A DNA stretch of 64,000 bases from CBDBZL01 sp031399025 (lineage in GTDB: Bacteria; Pseudomonadota; Alphaproteobacteria; Sphingomonadales; Sphingomonadaceae): positions 62,001 to 126,000 of the forward strand of contig JANNOJ010000022.1 in assembly GCA_031399025.1 (NCBI GenBank), read 5' to 3'. A program made the position numbers and the translations under genes. Positions 25,516 to 34,746 of this stretch are shown one piece after another (the stretch's first letter is position 1; each line of letters starts with the position of its first letter). The notes beneath the pieces are model-generated. The model saw only the letters and a program-made list of their open reading frames with translations. It had not been told where the DNA came from and did not search any database.

Positions 25516-26124
25516 GTGGCCTACTTGCAAAATATCGGCTCGAAGCTCCCGCTGCGGGTCCACCTGCAGGCCGGGACCAGAACGATCCATGACCGGCTGG
25601 ACCTAGCGGCCCCGGCAGCCGAGCTTGGGCACGCTGCCGGATATGCCCGCTTTCTGGCCCGTCAGCTCGCCGCGCGCGCCGCTATCGACGAATGGGCGGG
25701 CCAACACTGTCCGGCACTGCTGTGCCCGCCACCCACCACCGCCCTGCTGCGCGCGGACCTGGCCGAACTCGCTGGCGGGTGGGCGATAGGCGGTCGGCCC
25801 CCGCCGCCGGCGCGCGAAGCCTTCGCGCTGCCCGGCCGGGCCGATCCATTGGGCCTGGCCTGGGCGATCGCCGGCTCGCACCTGGGCAACCGGGCGATCC
25901 TCGCGCGGATGCGAAAGGCGGCAGTGCCCGGTTCGCCGTCGCTTCCGGTCCGTTTCCTGGCCGATTGGCGGATGGGCGACTTTTGGCGCTGCCTGCTGCC
26001 GCGTCTGAGCGAGCCCGTGAGCGCAACCTTTGCGGCCCCGGCGCTGGCCGCCGCCGGCGCCGTTTTCTCCCGCTTCGAACTGGCCTTCGCAGTTGTCGGG
26101 CCGCGCTCGCGGCAGGCTGCATGA
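25516..26124 (+). CDS. bphO: Biliverdin-producing heme oxygenase (bacteriophytochrome-associated)
   Basis: The protein opens heme to biliverdin, the chromophore of the phytochrome encoded directly downstream. LQAGTRTIHDRLDLAAP carries the proximal heme histidine (residue 25 from GTG 25516), and AIAGSHLGNRAILARM is the distal-helix motif GS-LG. Length, 202 residues, suits bacterial BphO. The start is uncertain: GTG 25516 follows GAAGGG, and the frame is open further upstream to 25459. Its stop overlaps the bphP ATG by four bases, so the two are coupled. Confidence 0.85.
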   Translation: MAYLQNIGSKLPLRVHLQAGTRTIHDRLDLAAPAAELGHAAGYARFLARQLAARAAIDEWAGQHCPALLCPPPTTALLRADLAELAGGWAIGGRPPPPAREAFALPGRADPLGLAWAIAGSHLGNRAILARMRKAAVPGSPSLPVRFLADWRMGDFWRCLLPRLSEPVSATFAAPALAAAGAVFSRFELAFAVVGPRSRQAA

Positions 26125-28688
26125 GCGACCTCACTCACGCGCAGCTCGACCTGACGAACTGCGACCGCGAGCCGATCCACACACCGGGGCTCATCCAGGA
26201 TTTCGGCGCGCTGATCGCCGTGACCAGCGACCTGGCCGTGGCCCATGTCTCGACCAACGCGGCCGAGCTTCTCGAACTTGCCCGCCCCATCGCCATCGGC
26301 GACCGGCTGGAGGATCACTTGGCGCACGAGAGCCTGCACCTCGTGCGACGCAGGCTGACCGAAGCAGCCGAAATTGGCACGGTGGAGCGATTGTTCGGTG
26401 TGGCGCTCACCGGCACACCGCGACTGTTCGACTGCGCGCTGCATCGCAGCGGCCACCTGCTCGTAATCGAGGTGGAGCCGCACGAGCGCGCAAGCCTGTC
26501 GCATCACGGTAGTTCGCTGCGGCCGATCACCGAGCGGCTGGCTCGTGCGCGGGGCGTGCAGGAATTGTGCCAGCAGGCCGCCCGGCGCCTCAAGCAGCTG
26601 CTCGGGTTCGACCGGGTCATGGTCTATCGCTTCCATCCCGACCTGAGCGGCGAAGTCGTCGCCGAGGCGCGCGATAGCCGGCTCGAGCCGTTCCTCGGCC
26701 TGCGCTATCCTAAAGAGGACATTCCCGTCCAAGCGCGCCGGCTCTACCTGAAGAACCCGTTCCGCATCATCGCCGACGTCAACGCCGCGCCGGTGCCGGT
26801 CATTGGCCCGCCGGGTAGCGACGGGGACGAACTCGATCTGTCCATGAGCGTCCTGCGGGCAGTTTCGCCCGTCCATATCGAGTATCTCCAAAACATGGGG
26901 GTCGGCGCGTCGCTCAGTATCTCGATAGTCATCGAGGACAAGCTGTGGGGGCTGTTCGCCTGCCACCATGATGCCGCTCGGCCCGTACCCTATTCGCTAC
27001 GGACCCTGGGGGAGCTGTTTACCCAGCTGTTCTCGCTGCAACTCGAACTGGCGATAACCCGGGCCGGGAACCTGATGAACGAGCGCGCGCGGGCGCTGCA
27101 TGACCGGCTGGTGACGCGCCTGACGGGCGGCAGCGGGTTGATCGACAACCTTTCGGTGATTGCCGATACCATCGGCGACATCATCCCGCACGACGGCTCG
27201 AGCGCGATCGTCGAAGGGCTCTACGAGGCGCGTGGTCAGGCCCCGACCGAGGCGGAGTTCAAGGCGCTCATGCCCCTGCTCACCACCGGCCCGGACAGCC
27301 GGCTGGTCGCCAGCGAGGCCATCGGTGAGCTCAGCCCCCGGGCCGCCGCGTTCGCGGACCGGGCCGTGGGCGCGCTGGCCATCCCGGTGTCGCGCTGCCG
27401 GCGCGACTACGTGGTCCTCTGGCGCCGCGAACTGCCGCAGGTGGTGACTTGGGGCGGGCAGCCCGGCAAGTCGGTCGAAACCGGCCCGCTGGGCGAGCGG
27501 CTCACCCCGCGCAAGAGCTTCGCCGCCTGGCAGGAATCGGTCAGGGGTCGCAGCGCGCCGTGGACGCAGGAGGAGCTCGCGATCGCCGAATCGCTGCGCA
27601 TCACTTTGCTTGAGGTGATCCTGCGCATCACCGACGCGCAGATGCAGCAGCGGACCCGCGCGCAGGAGCGCCAGGAGTTGCTCATCGCCGAGCTTAACCA
27701 TCGCGTGCGCAATATCCTCACGCTGATCCGTGGCCTGGTCAGCCAGTCGCGCGGCGAGGCCAAGGACATCGGCCAGTTCGCCGAACTCATTGGCGGGCGG
27801 ATCGGGGCGCTGGCGCTGGCGCACGACAACCTCACGCAGGAGCAATGGTCGCCAGCCTCGCTGCACGCGCTGATCATGGCCGAGGTGGAAGCCTATCTGG
27901 TCGGCAAGGCGAACCGGGTGAACATCATCGGCCACGATGCGCTGATCGCGCCCGCGGGCTACACCGTGCTCGCGCTGGTGTTGCACGAGATGATGACCAA
28001 CTCTGCCAAATACGGCTCGCTGTGCGACGGCAACGGCCGGCTGGAGATCGGCACGCAGATCGACGCGGGCGGCAATCTCGAGATTGCCTGGCGCGAGCGT
28101 GGCGGCCCGCTGGTTCAGGCCCCTGCGCATCGCGGATTCGGCACGATGGTGATCGAAAAGTCCATTCCTTACGAGCTCAAGGGCGTGGCCGACATCCGCT
28201 ATCGGTTGGCGGGCCTGGAAGCGGATTTCGTGATCCCCGCCAAGCTGGTAACCGAACCAAGGAGGGAGAGAGAGATGGTGGACGCCGGCAAGGGTGCGCC
28301 CCGGCCCGGGTCGCGGCGGGATGGCGCAAAGCCGGCGCTCGAACGGGTTCTGGTGGTCGAGGACAGCATGATCATCGCCATGGACACCGAGGACAATCTG
28401 CGCCGGATGGGTGTGGCGCAGGTCGTCACCGCCAGTTCCGTGGCGACGGCACTTGAGGAACTAGCGGCCGGCTCGTTCGACCTGGCCTTGCTCGATTTCA
28501 ACCTGGGCGACGAATCGAGCGAGGAGGTTGCCGCGCAGCTCATCGCGCTGGGCACCCCGTTCTGGTTCGTGACCGGGTATGGCGACGCGATCGAACGGCT
28601 GGCCGACACCAAGGCGAACGGCGTGCTCAAGAAGCCCTATTCCATGCAGGATCTGGAAGGCGTGCTGGGCAGGGTCAGCGGCCGCTAG
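26121..28688 (+). CDS. bphP: Bacteriophytochrome with HWE histidine kinase and C-terminal receiver
   Basis: This 855-residue red/far-red sensor has PAS, GAF and PHY domains, an HWE-type kinase and a receiver. Cys14 (LTNCDREPIHTPGLIQDFG) is the biliverdin attachment site. Asp200 in the DIP motif (KEDIPVQARRLYLKN) and His252 (SPVHIEYLQNMGV) are the chromophore-pocket residues. PRKSF at 463-467 is the PHY tongue motif. The kinase has ELNHRVRNILTLIRG (His527), HEMMTNSAKYGSL and the AWRERGG motif of HWE enzymes. The receiver has LVVEDSM and Asp792 in LLDFNLGD. Kinase plus receiver in one chain makes it a hybrid kinase; the output partner is not in the window. It is coupled to heme oxygenase by an ATGA overlap. 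Confidence 0.95.
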   Translation: MSDLTHAQLDLTNCDREPIHTPGLIQDFGALIAVTSDLAVAHVSTNAAELLELARPIAIGDRLEDHLAHESLHLVRRRLTEAAEIGTVERLFGVALTGTPRLFDCALHRSGHLLVIEVEPHERASLSHHGSSLRPITERLARARGVQELCQQAARRLKQLLGFDRVMVYRFHPDLSGEVVAEARDSRLEPFLGLRYPKEDIPVQARRLYLKNPFRIIADVNAAPVPVIGPPGSDGDELDLSMSVLRAVSPVHIEYLQNMGVGASLSISIVIEDKLWGLFACHHDAARPVPYSLRTLGELFTQLFSLQLELAITRAGNLMNERARALHDRLVTRLTGGSGLIDNLSVIADTIGDIIPHDGSSAIVEGLYEARGQAPTEAEFKALMPLLTTGPDSRLVASEAIGELSPRAAAFADRAVGALAIPVSRCRRDYVVLWRRELPQVVTWGGQPGKSVETGPLGERLTPRKSFAAWQESVRGRSAPWTQEELAIAESLRITLLEVILRITDAQMQQRTRAQERQELLIAELNHRVRNILTLIRGLVSQSRGEAKDIGQFAELIGGRIGALALAHDNLTQEQWSPASLHALIMAEVEAYLVGKANRVNIIGHDALIAPAGYTVLALVLHEMMTNSAKYGSLCDGNGRLEIGTQIDAGGNLEIAWRERGGPLVQAPAHRGFGTMVIEKSIPYELKGVADIRYRLAGLEADFVIPAKLVTEPRREREMVDAGKGAPRPGSRRDGAKPALERVLVVEDSMIIAMDTEDNLRRMGVAQVVTASSVATALEELAAGSFDLALLDFNLGDESSEEVAAQLIALGTPFWFVTGYGDAIERLADTKANGVLKKPYSMQDLEGVLGRVSGR

Positions 28689-28736
28689 CGGCACACAGCA
28701 CGCGGGGGCGCGGGGGGCGCGATGCGCTCGGGGGGA

Positions 28737-29771
28737 CTATTGGTTGGCCGCGCCGGTCAGCTTACCCACCTTCTGGGCTCCGGCCAGGGAGGTGACGAGC
28801 ACCTCGTCGCCGTCGACGACCACCGCGATGTTCTCCAGCCCGATCACCGAGATGCGCGGGCCATCACTGTCGGCCAGCACGTTACGGCAATCCACCAGTT
28901 CGACCCGCCCGCGGGCCCGGTTGCCGGCATCATCGCCTGGGCGCACTTCGTGGAGCGCTTGCCAATTGCCGATATCCGACCACCCCATCGCGACCGGCAC
29001 CATGGCCGCGCGGCCGGTGTTTTCCATGATCGCATAATCGACCGATTCGCTGGCGATGGCGGCGAAGGCGGCCGGGTCTGGGTGGAAGCTCGCCCCCTCC
29101 TCGCGTCCGGCGGCAATGGCGGCCACCACCGCCTCGTGCATCGCCGGGCGGTGGCGGGCCAGTTCGTCGAGGAAGGCGCCGACGCGAAAGGAGAAGATCC
29201 CGCCGTTCCAGCTGTATTCGCCATCAGCCAGGAACCGCCGCGCGGTGTCGAGGTCGGGCTTCTCCACGAAGCGCGCGATCCTGAAGCCGGCGGGCAGCGC
29301 CTCGCCGCGCCGGATGTAACCGTAGCCGGTCTCGGGCGCGGTGGCGGCGATGCCCAAGGCGACCATCCAGTCCTGGCGCGCGAGCGCCGCGGCGTGGCCG
29401 GCGGCGGCGCGGAACGCCTCCTCGTCGGCGATGTGGTGGTCGCTGGGACACACCAGCATCACCGCTTCCGCCGGCAGCCGCGCCGCGGCGAGCGCGATGG
29501 CGGGTGCCGTGTTCTTGGCCTCCGGCTCGACGATCACCGCCGCCCCCGGGGTGCGTCGCGATTGCGCCAGGACATGGCCCAGATGCGCCCGGCCGGCAAC
29601 GATCACCGGGGAACCGAACCGCGGATCGCCAGCGCACCGCGCCAGCGTCGCTTCGAACAAGGTGCGCTCCTCCACCAGCGGCAGGAAGGGCTTGGGCAAG
29701 GTCTTGCGGCTGCGTGGCCACAGGCGGGTGCCGCTGCCGCCGCACAGGATTACGGGTATGATTTCCGCCAT
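28737..29771 (-). CDS. manC: Mannose-1-phosphate guanylyltransferase
   Basis: The 344-residue enzyme makes GDP-mannose from GTP and mannose 1-phosphate for polysaccharide synthesis. The nucleotidyltransferase signature is VILCGGSGTRLWPRSR and LPKPFLPL; later ETGYGYIRRGEAL, FVEKPDLDTARRFLADGEY and WNGGIFSF, then DYAIMENT and GWSDIGNWQAL, match the CpsB/ManC family. The C-terminal mannose-6-phosphate isomerase domain of two-domain ManC is absent. ATG at 29771 (MAEIIPVILC) is preferred. It stands alone, converging with bphP. Confidence 0.9.
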   Translation of the reverse strand: MAEIIPVILCGGSGTRLWPRSRKTLPKPFLPLVEERTLFEATLARCAGDPRFGSPVIVAGRAHLGHVLAQSRRTPGAAVIVEPEAKNTAPAIALAAARLPAEAVMLVCPSDHHIADEEAFRAAAGHAAALARQDWMVALGIAATAPETGYGYIRRGEALPAGFRIARFVEKPDLDTARRFLADGEYSWNGGIFSFRVGAFLDELARHRPAMHEAVVAAIAAGREEGASFHPDPAAFAAIASESVDYAIMENTGRAAMVPVAMGWSDIGNWQALHEVRPGDDAGNRARGRVELVDCRNVLADSDGPRISVIGLENIAVVVDGDEVLVTSLAGAQKVGKLTGAANQ

Positions 29772-29909
29772 GTTTCGCACCCGCTTTCGTTCCTGCGGCG
29801 GCTCATCGAGTCACCCGGACCCGATTGCCAGCGGTGCTCGCTAGCAAGCCTCGGCGGCCCTGTCATTTGCCGAACCGCGCCGCCACGTTTTCACTGGCGG
29901 TTCCGGGCC

Positions 29910-30650
29910 TCATCGGCGGAACCAGCCCTGCCGCCAGCCATAGGCCGACGCCACCGGCTGCCCGGCCGCATCGCGCGCCGGCTCGAAGCGGAAGCGCTCC
30001 TCGGCCAGCTCGCAGGTGATCCGGTCGGCCACCGGGTCGGGGCTGGGTTCGATCACGCGGCAATCTGTCGCTCGCCCGTTCACCGTAACGGTCATTGTGA
30101 TCGTCACCGATCGGCCCAGCCGGATCTCGCGCCCGCCCGGCGGCACCGGGTAATCGGCAGCGTTGTTGATCTCGCCGGCGATCTTCACCGGCCGCGTCGC
30201 CGGCACGCCGCCATTGCCGGCGCCGCTCAGGCCCGCGCCGCTGCCCGCACCTTCCCCGCCCGCGCCGGACCCAGTACCACGGTCGCCCGCGCCCACCGCG
30301 GCGGCAAGGCTGGTCGAGATCGCGCGGGGTAGCGGCACCGGGCTCGGCGCGAGCACGATGCGGGGCGGGGGTGCGGCCTGCTCGCGCGCAATGGTCACGC
30401 GCCCCTCCTCGTTGGCGCTACCTTCGTCCGGTTCGGGATCAGGGCTGGGGCGGGGCGCGGGCGGGTCCGGCGGGGGCGGCGTGGTGACGGTGACGGTCAC
30501 CAGCGAGGTCGCCTCCTCGACCATCGCGCTGGTTAGGTCGGGGGCCAAGGCTCGCGCCAGCCCCAGCAGGGCGAGGGCGTGCAGGCAGGCAAGCAGGGCG
30601 ATCAGCCCCCAACTGGGGCCGCGCCGCGTCGTGTATCCCGCGCCAACCAT
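29910..30650 (-). CDS. TonB-family energy transducer
   Basis: The 246-residue protein has one N-terminal membrane anchor (LIALLACLHALALLGLARAL), a Pro-rich periplasmic linker (TPPPPDPPAPRPSPDPEPDE) with a Gly-rich section, and a C-terminal TonB domain with SVTITMTVTVNGRATDCRVI and RFRFEPARDAAGQPV. It would carry energy from ExbB/ExbD to TonB-dependent receptors, but exbB and exbD are not next to it. The usual YP motif is only partly kept (ADYPVPPGGREI). ATG at 30650 is preferred over an upstream extension. Confidence 0.82.
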   Translation of the reverse strand: MVGAGYTTRRGPSWGLIALLACLHALALLGLARALAPDLTSAMVEEATSLVTVTVTTPPPPDPPAPRPSPDPEPDEGSANEEGRVTIAREQAAPPPRIVLAPSPVPLPRAISTSLAAAVGAGDRGTGSGAGGEGAGSGAGLSGAGNGGVPATRPVKIAGEINNAADYPVPPGGREIRLGRSVTITMTVTVNGRATDCRVIEPSPDPVADRITCELAEERFRFEPARDAAGQPVASAYGWRQGWFRR

Positions 30651-30942
30651 AGCCGACCTGGTTTTACCCGCGCCCGGGCAGCTTGTCTTCACTGACCGTT
30701 GGCGTGAGGCATCCGAGCGCGCGCGTCCGGTCATGGACAAGGGTCATGCAAGCTTCATGGGCAAACCATAGCTCACGGCCGGGAACGCGAACTGCGCGGC
30801 ACCACGGCTGTCGTAACGAGCGCCAAGTGTCTTCGGGCTCCCTTCAGCCGACCTCCCCCACGCCCGCAATAAAGTTGCTGCTCGGGTCGGAACGTCCAGC
30901 GGGACGATGGATTATGGAAGAATAAGAAAAGGAGGATGCTAA

Positions 30943-31257
30943 ATGACCATTCCAGCTAGAACGTCGGTCCCGGCAGCTCTGCTGCTCGTAGCCTCGCTGG
31001 GCCTTGGTGGCTGCGCCACCACCGACTACGTGGACGAACAGATTGCCACCGTGAATCAGCGCATCGATGCCATGGATAGCCGGCTGCAGGGCACCGAGGG
31101 TCGTCTGCAGACGGTCGAGGCCACGGCCAACAATGCGCTGGCAGAGGCGCGGGCCGCCTCGGGTCAGGCGCAGAATGCCACGGGACGGCTCGACCAGCTC
31201 AATTCCCGCGTCGACGGCCTGGATCAGCGCATGCAGCGGCGAACTCCGCGCAATTGA
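30943..31257 (+). CDS. Lpp-like alanine-zipper lipoprotein
   Basis: The 104-residue protein has a signal peptide with lipobox (SLGLGGCATTDYVDEQI; the lipidated cysteine is about residue 24) and a coiled-coil of seven-residue repeats (IATVNQRIDAMDSRLQGTEG, then LQTVEATANNALAEARAAS and LDQLNSRVDGLDQRM). This resembles Braun lipoprotein in build. The C-terminus ends RRTPRN and has no terminal lysine, the residue that Lpp links to peptidoglycan. AGGAGG-like sequence (AAAGGAGGATGCTAA) lies just before ATG. Its stop overlaps the next gene's start (ATGA). Confidence 0.8.
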   Translation: MTIPARTSVPAALLLVASLGLGGCATTDYVDEQIATVNQRIDAMDSRLQGTEGRLQTVEATANNALAEARAASGQAQNATGRLDQLNSRVDGLDQRMQRRTPRN

Positions 31258-32036
31258 TGCGAACGCCATCGTCGCACTGGCGCATCGCCAAGCTGTGCCG
31301 TGGAAGAGGCTTGCCGGTGCCAGCTAACCTCATGGTGCTTGCCGGAATGCTGGCACTTGGCGCGCTTGCCGTTGCGCCAGTCGGCAGCGCGGCCGCCGAG
31401 CCGAGCGGGACGCTCGAGGAGCGCCGGGCTCCGGCCAAATCGCCCTCCGTTAGGGCAGGCGAGCTTGCCGGTTCGGGCATGGGCGTCCCGCAATCGGAGG
31501 CTGCAAGCCGCGTTCTCGACTGGGTCGCGGCGTCACGCGACAATGGCGAGCTACCCTATATGGTCATCGACAAGAATGCAGGCCTCCTGTCGCTGTTCAA
31601 TGCGGATGGCGAGCCGCTGGGCGTGGCGCCGGTCCTGATCGGCGTCGCCGCCGGGGACGATGCCTCCCCCGGCGTGGGCAGCAAGAAGCTCTCCGAGATC
31701 GGACCTGCCGAGAGGACCACCCCGGCCGGCCGGTTCCTCGCCAAATACGGCTGGGCGGCAGGAAACCAGAAGGTCCTCTGGATCGATTATGCCACGTCGG
31801 TGGCGCTGCACGCGGTGGTGAGGGGGAGCAGGAGAGAGCGCCGGCTGGAACGGCTGGCCTCGCCGTCCGGAGAAGACAACCGGGTCACTTTCGGGTGCAT
31901 CAATGTCCCCACCGAGTTTTACGCCGATACCATTCGCCCCCTCTTCGAAGAAGCGGGCGGCATCGTCTATGTGCTGCCCGATACCAGGCCGCTGGAAGAC
32001 GTGTTTCCGCGGGTGCAGGTGATGGCGTACCTGTAA
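31257..32036 (+). CDS. L,D-transpeptidase-like YkuD domain protein, secreted
   Basis: The 259-residue protein has an N-terminal signal segment (LMVLAGMLALGALAVAPVGS) and a C-terminal domain with the YkuD-type context: YMVIDKNAGLLSLFNADGE, TPAGRFLAKYG, SVALHAVVRG and VTFGCINVPTEFYADTIRPL. The G-C-I-N-V motif holds the likely catalytic cysteine, and the histidine in ALHAVV is the partner. Such enzymes cross-link peptidoglycan or attach proteins to it. It overlaps the Lpp-like gene by one base, which suggests a shared function. Sequence variation around the histidine is larger than in typical members. Confidence 0.8.
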   Translation: MRTPSSHWRIAKLCRGRGLPVPANLMVLAGMLALGALAVAPVGSAAAEPSGTLEERRAPAKSPSVRAGELAGSGMGVPQSEAASRVLDWVAASRDNGELPYMVIDKNAGLLSLFNADGEPLGVAPVLIGVAAGDDASPGVGSKKLSEIGPAERTTPAGRFLAKYGWAAGNQKVLWIDYATSVALHAVVRGSRRERRLERLASPSGEDNRVTFGCINVPTEFYADTIRPLFEEAGGIVYVLPDTRPLEDVFPRVQVMAYL

Positions 32037-32147
32037 CCTGAGGCAGGCCGGGCGACTGATTGAGCAAAGTTCGTGCTCGGTTCTTGCGCGACGGGGAGCA
32101 CGCGCGAGCGGGTTGGAAGCGTGATGCCAAAGCGCAAAGGAATGTGA

Positions 32148-32693
32148 GTGCCAAGCGCGACCGCTGTGACGCTGAGAATCCTGGCCCCTTTCGCGGTTCT
32201 GCTGGGGCCTCAGGCCATGGCGAATGCCGGCCCATATACACAGGTGAGGGGTTGGTCGATATACCGCAACGAGACCAACTGTTCCGCCTACATGATGTTC
32301 GACAATGACGAGGCGCTCGGATTTACTTACGATGCTCCGGCTCGATCGCTCCGCATCACCTTTAGTGACGCACGGATGACCTGGTTGAGCGACGGCGATA
32401 ATCCAACCTTCGACGTTCTGCTGCGCCAACCCGATGGCACGGTAGAGAATAGCTGGGAGTCGACCGTGTTTTCGGTCACCGTCGAGGAAGATGGTCGCAG
32501 GAACCTTTCGAGCCGCTGGCTAGGCCCTCCGGCGCTCGACGATTTCCGCGCCGCGGCCGTGGTGGGATTCTATGAAGATGACCGCGAACTGCGGGTGTTC
32601 AGCCTCGCCGGAACAGGGGCTGCTCTCAACGAGGTGGAGGATTGCGCCAGGCGGTTGCGCAATCATCGTCAGCCAGAACCTTCTGGCAATTAG
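32148..32693 (+). CDS. Secreted protein of unknown function
   Basis: GTG at 32148, preceded by AAAGGAATG, gives 181 residues with a signal peptide (VTLRILAPFAVLLGPQAMANA). The mature part has GWSIYRNETNCSAYMMFDND and, near the end, VEDCARRLRNHR; two cysteines suggest one disulfide. No family is recognised. It resembles small periplasmic proteins of sphingomonads by texture only. A strong terminator follows. Confidence 0.68.
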   Translation: MPSATAVTLRILAPFAVLLGPQAMANAGPYTQVRGWSIYRNETNCSAYMMFDNDEALGFTYDAPARSLRITFSDARMTWLSDGDNPTFDVLLRQPDGTVENSWESTVFSVTVEEDGRRNLSSRWLGPPALDDFRAAAVVGFYEDDRELRVFSLAGTGAALNEVEDCARRLRNHRQPEPSGN

Positions 32694-32727
32694 ACATCGG
32701 TCGTGCAAGCTGGGTGGTTAAGCAAAC

Positions 32728-32756
32728 AAGGGGGCTGCCTCGCGGGCAGCCCCCTT
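32728..32756 (+). terminator. Rho-independent terminator-like hairpin
   Basis: A GGGGGCTGCC/GGCAGCCCCC stem (32730-32739 and 32745-32754) with a five-base loop TCGCG, flanked by AA and TT, lies 35 bases after the secreted-protein stop. There are only a few T bases after it, so it may act in either direction. Confidence 0.8.
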
Positions 32757-32786
32757 CGGATTAACGACTAATAGCCCGGGCCGCGA

Positions 32787-33165
32787 TCACGCCATTGTTG
32801 TCTCTGGCATGGCCGGCCTCGTCTCGCCAGGCAGCTTGCGATCCACCTGGTCGACCAGCTCATCCTTCTTGCGCAGAGCCGGCTCGCCCGGCTTGGCGGG
32901 CCTTCTCCCCCCCGCCCCCGGGACCTCGCGCCCTGCTTGCCGAACTGTTCGCGTTCGGTGCGCGTGGTCGGGACGACCGTTCCCAGGATCGCGCCCACGC
33001 ATGCAGCCGCCAGGCCGCCGATCAGCGGATCGTCGCGATCGGCGCCGACCACCTTGCGGGCGCTGCTCTGACTAGCTGGGCAATCTGTGAACCGCGCTGG
33101 CGGGCGCTGTCGGCGAACGGATCGCGGCGGAGACGCATCGCCTGTCGCCTGGTCGAGCCGATCGC
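32787..33165 (-). pseudogene. Degenerate membrane-anchored stress-type protein (DUF3618-like)
   Basis: The minus strand reads as one protein only if frames are joined. The N-terminal part near 33165 gives RRDPFADSARQRGSQIAQLV; after a shift near 33060 VVGADRDDPLIGGLAAACVG and AILGTVVPTTRTEREQFGKQ give a membrane segment; after another shift near 32945 the tail is KPGEPALRKKDELVDQVDRK and LPGETRPAMPETTMA. The overall layout resembles DUF3618-type proteins with a NPLAAGLIAFG-like membrane stretch. The two frame changes make it a likely pseudogene; the family is a guess from texture. Confidence 0.5.
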
Positions 33166-33166
33166 G

Positions 33167-34525
33167 CTAGGAGGTATGGTCCTCGTCACCATCCGCAAGC
33201 GGAGCGAAGCCGCCGCCCGGCACCGCGCTCGCCACCGGGCTCTCGCTGCCGTCCGCGGCAAACGCGCTGACGCCGAAGATCCAGTCGTCCCCGCGCACGC
33301 CTTCCAGCTCGACGCTCGTCGCGCTAAGTCCCTGGCGGAAGGGCCGCTCCTCCCAGTAGGGCATGTCGCTGCGGCGACCGTAAATGGCGTAGGAGACGGC
33401 GCCCGCCACCGCCTCCCAGGTGATGCGGGTGAAGGTCTGTACCGCCGCTTCAGCCGTGGGCGCCGGCGGCAGGGGCGCCGCGGCCAGCGCCTCGAGCGCG
33501 CGGAGGTTGAGCCGGGTGACCTTGGCGAGATAGGCGAAGTCCATCTCCTCGACCGTATCGCCGTAGGTCACCCCGTCCTCCACCCGAAGATCCTGGTGCT
33601 GGTGCTCGTAATCCTCGATGGCGACGGAGAACCGCACGGCCGGCAGGCCATGCTCGAGGAACGGGAGCTGATCGCCGCCGCGCCCCATGCGATCGGCGCG
33701 CCAGATCTGCCGCACGTCGAGGCCGGCGGGATCTTCTGCCGCCAGCCTATCGAGCCAGCGCGACAGGTTGCGTCCCGGGCTGTCGTTCTCGCCACCATTG
33801 CGGCGCTGGTCGGCGCGCGCGGCAGCGGTGAGATCGGCCCGCGGGCCTTCCGAGAACACGCGCACATGGGCATCGTCGCACAGGCCGTCGGAACCGCATG
33901 AGCCGCCGACGATGTCGTTGTTGAGCACCGCCTTGACGGTCCAGCCCTGCTCGAGCGCATAATCGGCCAGCAGGGCGCCGCCGAACAGGCCCTGCTCCTC
34001 GCCCGACAGCAGCGCGTAGACGATGGTGGTGGGGTGCGTGCGCTGAGAGAGCACCCGCGCCGCCTCGATCACCAGCGCGCTGCCGCTGGCATTGTCGTTG
34101 GCGCCCGGAGCATCGCTGGCGGCATCCATCACGTCCGAAACGCGGCTGTCGATATGGCCCTGAACGATCACCACCTCATCGGGCCGCTCGGTCCCTCGCT
34201 GGAGGGCGACCACATTGCGGATGAGCGCCGCCTCGGGGAGGCGATCGCCGGTGACCCTGCGCGCGGGGGTGACGATCTCGAGGCAGCCGCCGCATGCCTC
34301 GCCGATGGCGCGGAACGTGCCCTCGCTCCAGCGCAGCGCCGCGCCGATGCCGCGGTCCGGATCATCGTGCGAGGACAGGGTGTGGCGCGTGCCGAAGCCG
34401 ACCAGCGCCTCCACGTCGGCGCGCAGCCGGTCCTCCGATACCCGCGCGGCTGCATCGGCCTGGGCGGCGGCGGGACCGGCGAGCACAGCTGAGACCAGGC
34501 TGGCGAGCAGAAGCGCGATTTTCAT
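33167..34525 (-). CDS. M28-family zinc peptidase, secreted
   Basis: The 452-residue protein has a cleavable signal peptide (IALLLASLVSAVLAGPAAAQ) and an aminopeptidase-type M28 domain. Zinc and catalytic residues appear in order: VVIVQGHIDSR (His and Asp), APGANDNASGSALVIEA (bridging Asp), YALLSGEEQGLFGGALLAD (catalytic Glu and ligand Glu), VLNNDIVGG (Asp), and a final His region DYEHQHQD. After it comes a fibronectin-like C-terminal domain (ITWEAVAGAVSYAIYGR). It would trim peptides in the periplasm or outside. It diverges from the LldD-type gene. Confidence 0.9.
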   Translation of the reverse strand: MKIALLLASLVSAVLAGPAAAQADAAARVSEDRLRADVEALVGFGTRHTLSSHDDPDRGIGAALRWSEGTFRAIGEACGGCLEIVTPARRVTGDRLPEAALIRNVVALQRGTERPDEVVIVQGHIDSRVSDVMDAASDAPGANDNASGSALVIEAARVLSQRTHPTTIVYALLSGEEQGLFGGALLADYALEQGWTVKAVLNNDIVGGSCGSDGLCDDAHVRVFSEGPRADLTAAARADQRRNGGENDSPGRNLSRWLDRLAAEDPAGLDVRQIWRADRMGRGGDQLPFLEHGLPAVRFSVAIEDYEHQHQDLRVEDGVTYGDTVEEMDFAYLAKVTRLNLRALEALAAAPLPPAPTAEAAVQTFTRITWEAVAGAVSYAIYGRRSDMPYWEERPFRQGLSATSVELEGVRGDDWIFGVSAFAADGSESPVASAVPGGGFAPLADGDEDHTS

Positions 34526-34746
34526 AGCTCGGCGATTGCCCCACCCGGCGGCGAAGGCAAGCCCCGCGTGACTGCCGACATCGAAACATGATCGCCGGCG
34601 CAGCCGGTGCTCGGCTTCCGCCTGCGCCCGCTTGTGGGTGCTGCCATGAGTGCCGCGCTGATCGGCATCCTCGTGCATTGCGATTGGTGAGGTGAATCTT
34701 GGCCCCGAGCATTGCCAGCGGGCGCTGAAGATCCTTAACTCACTGC

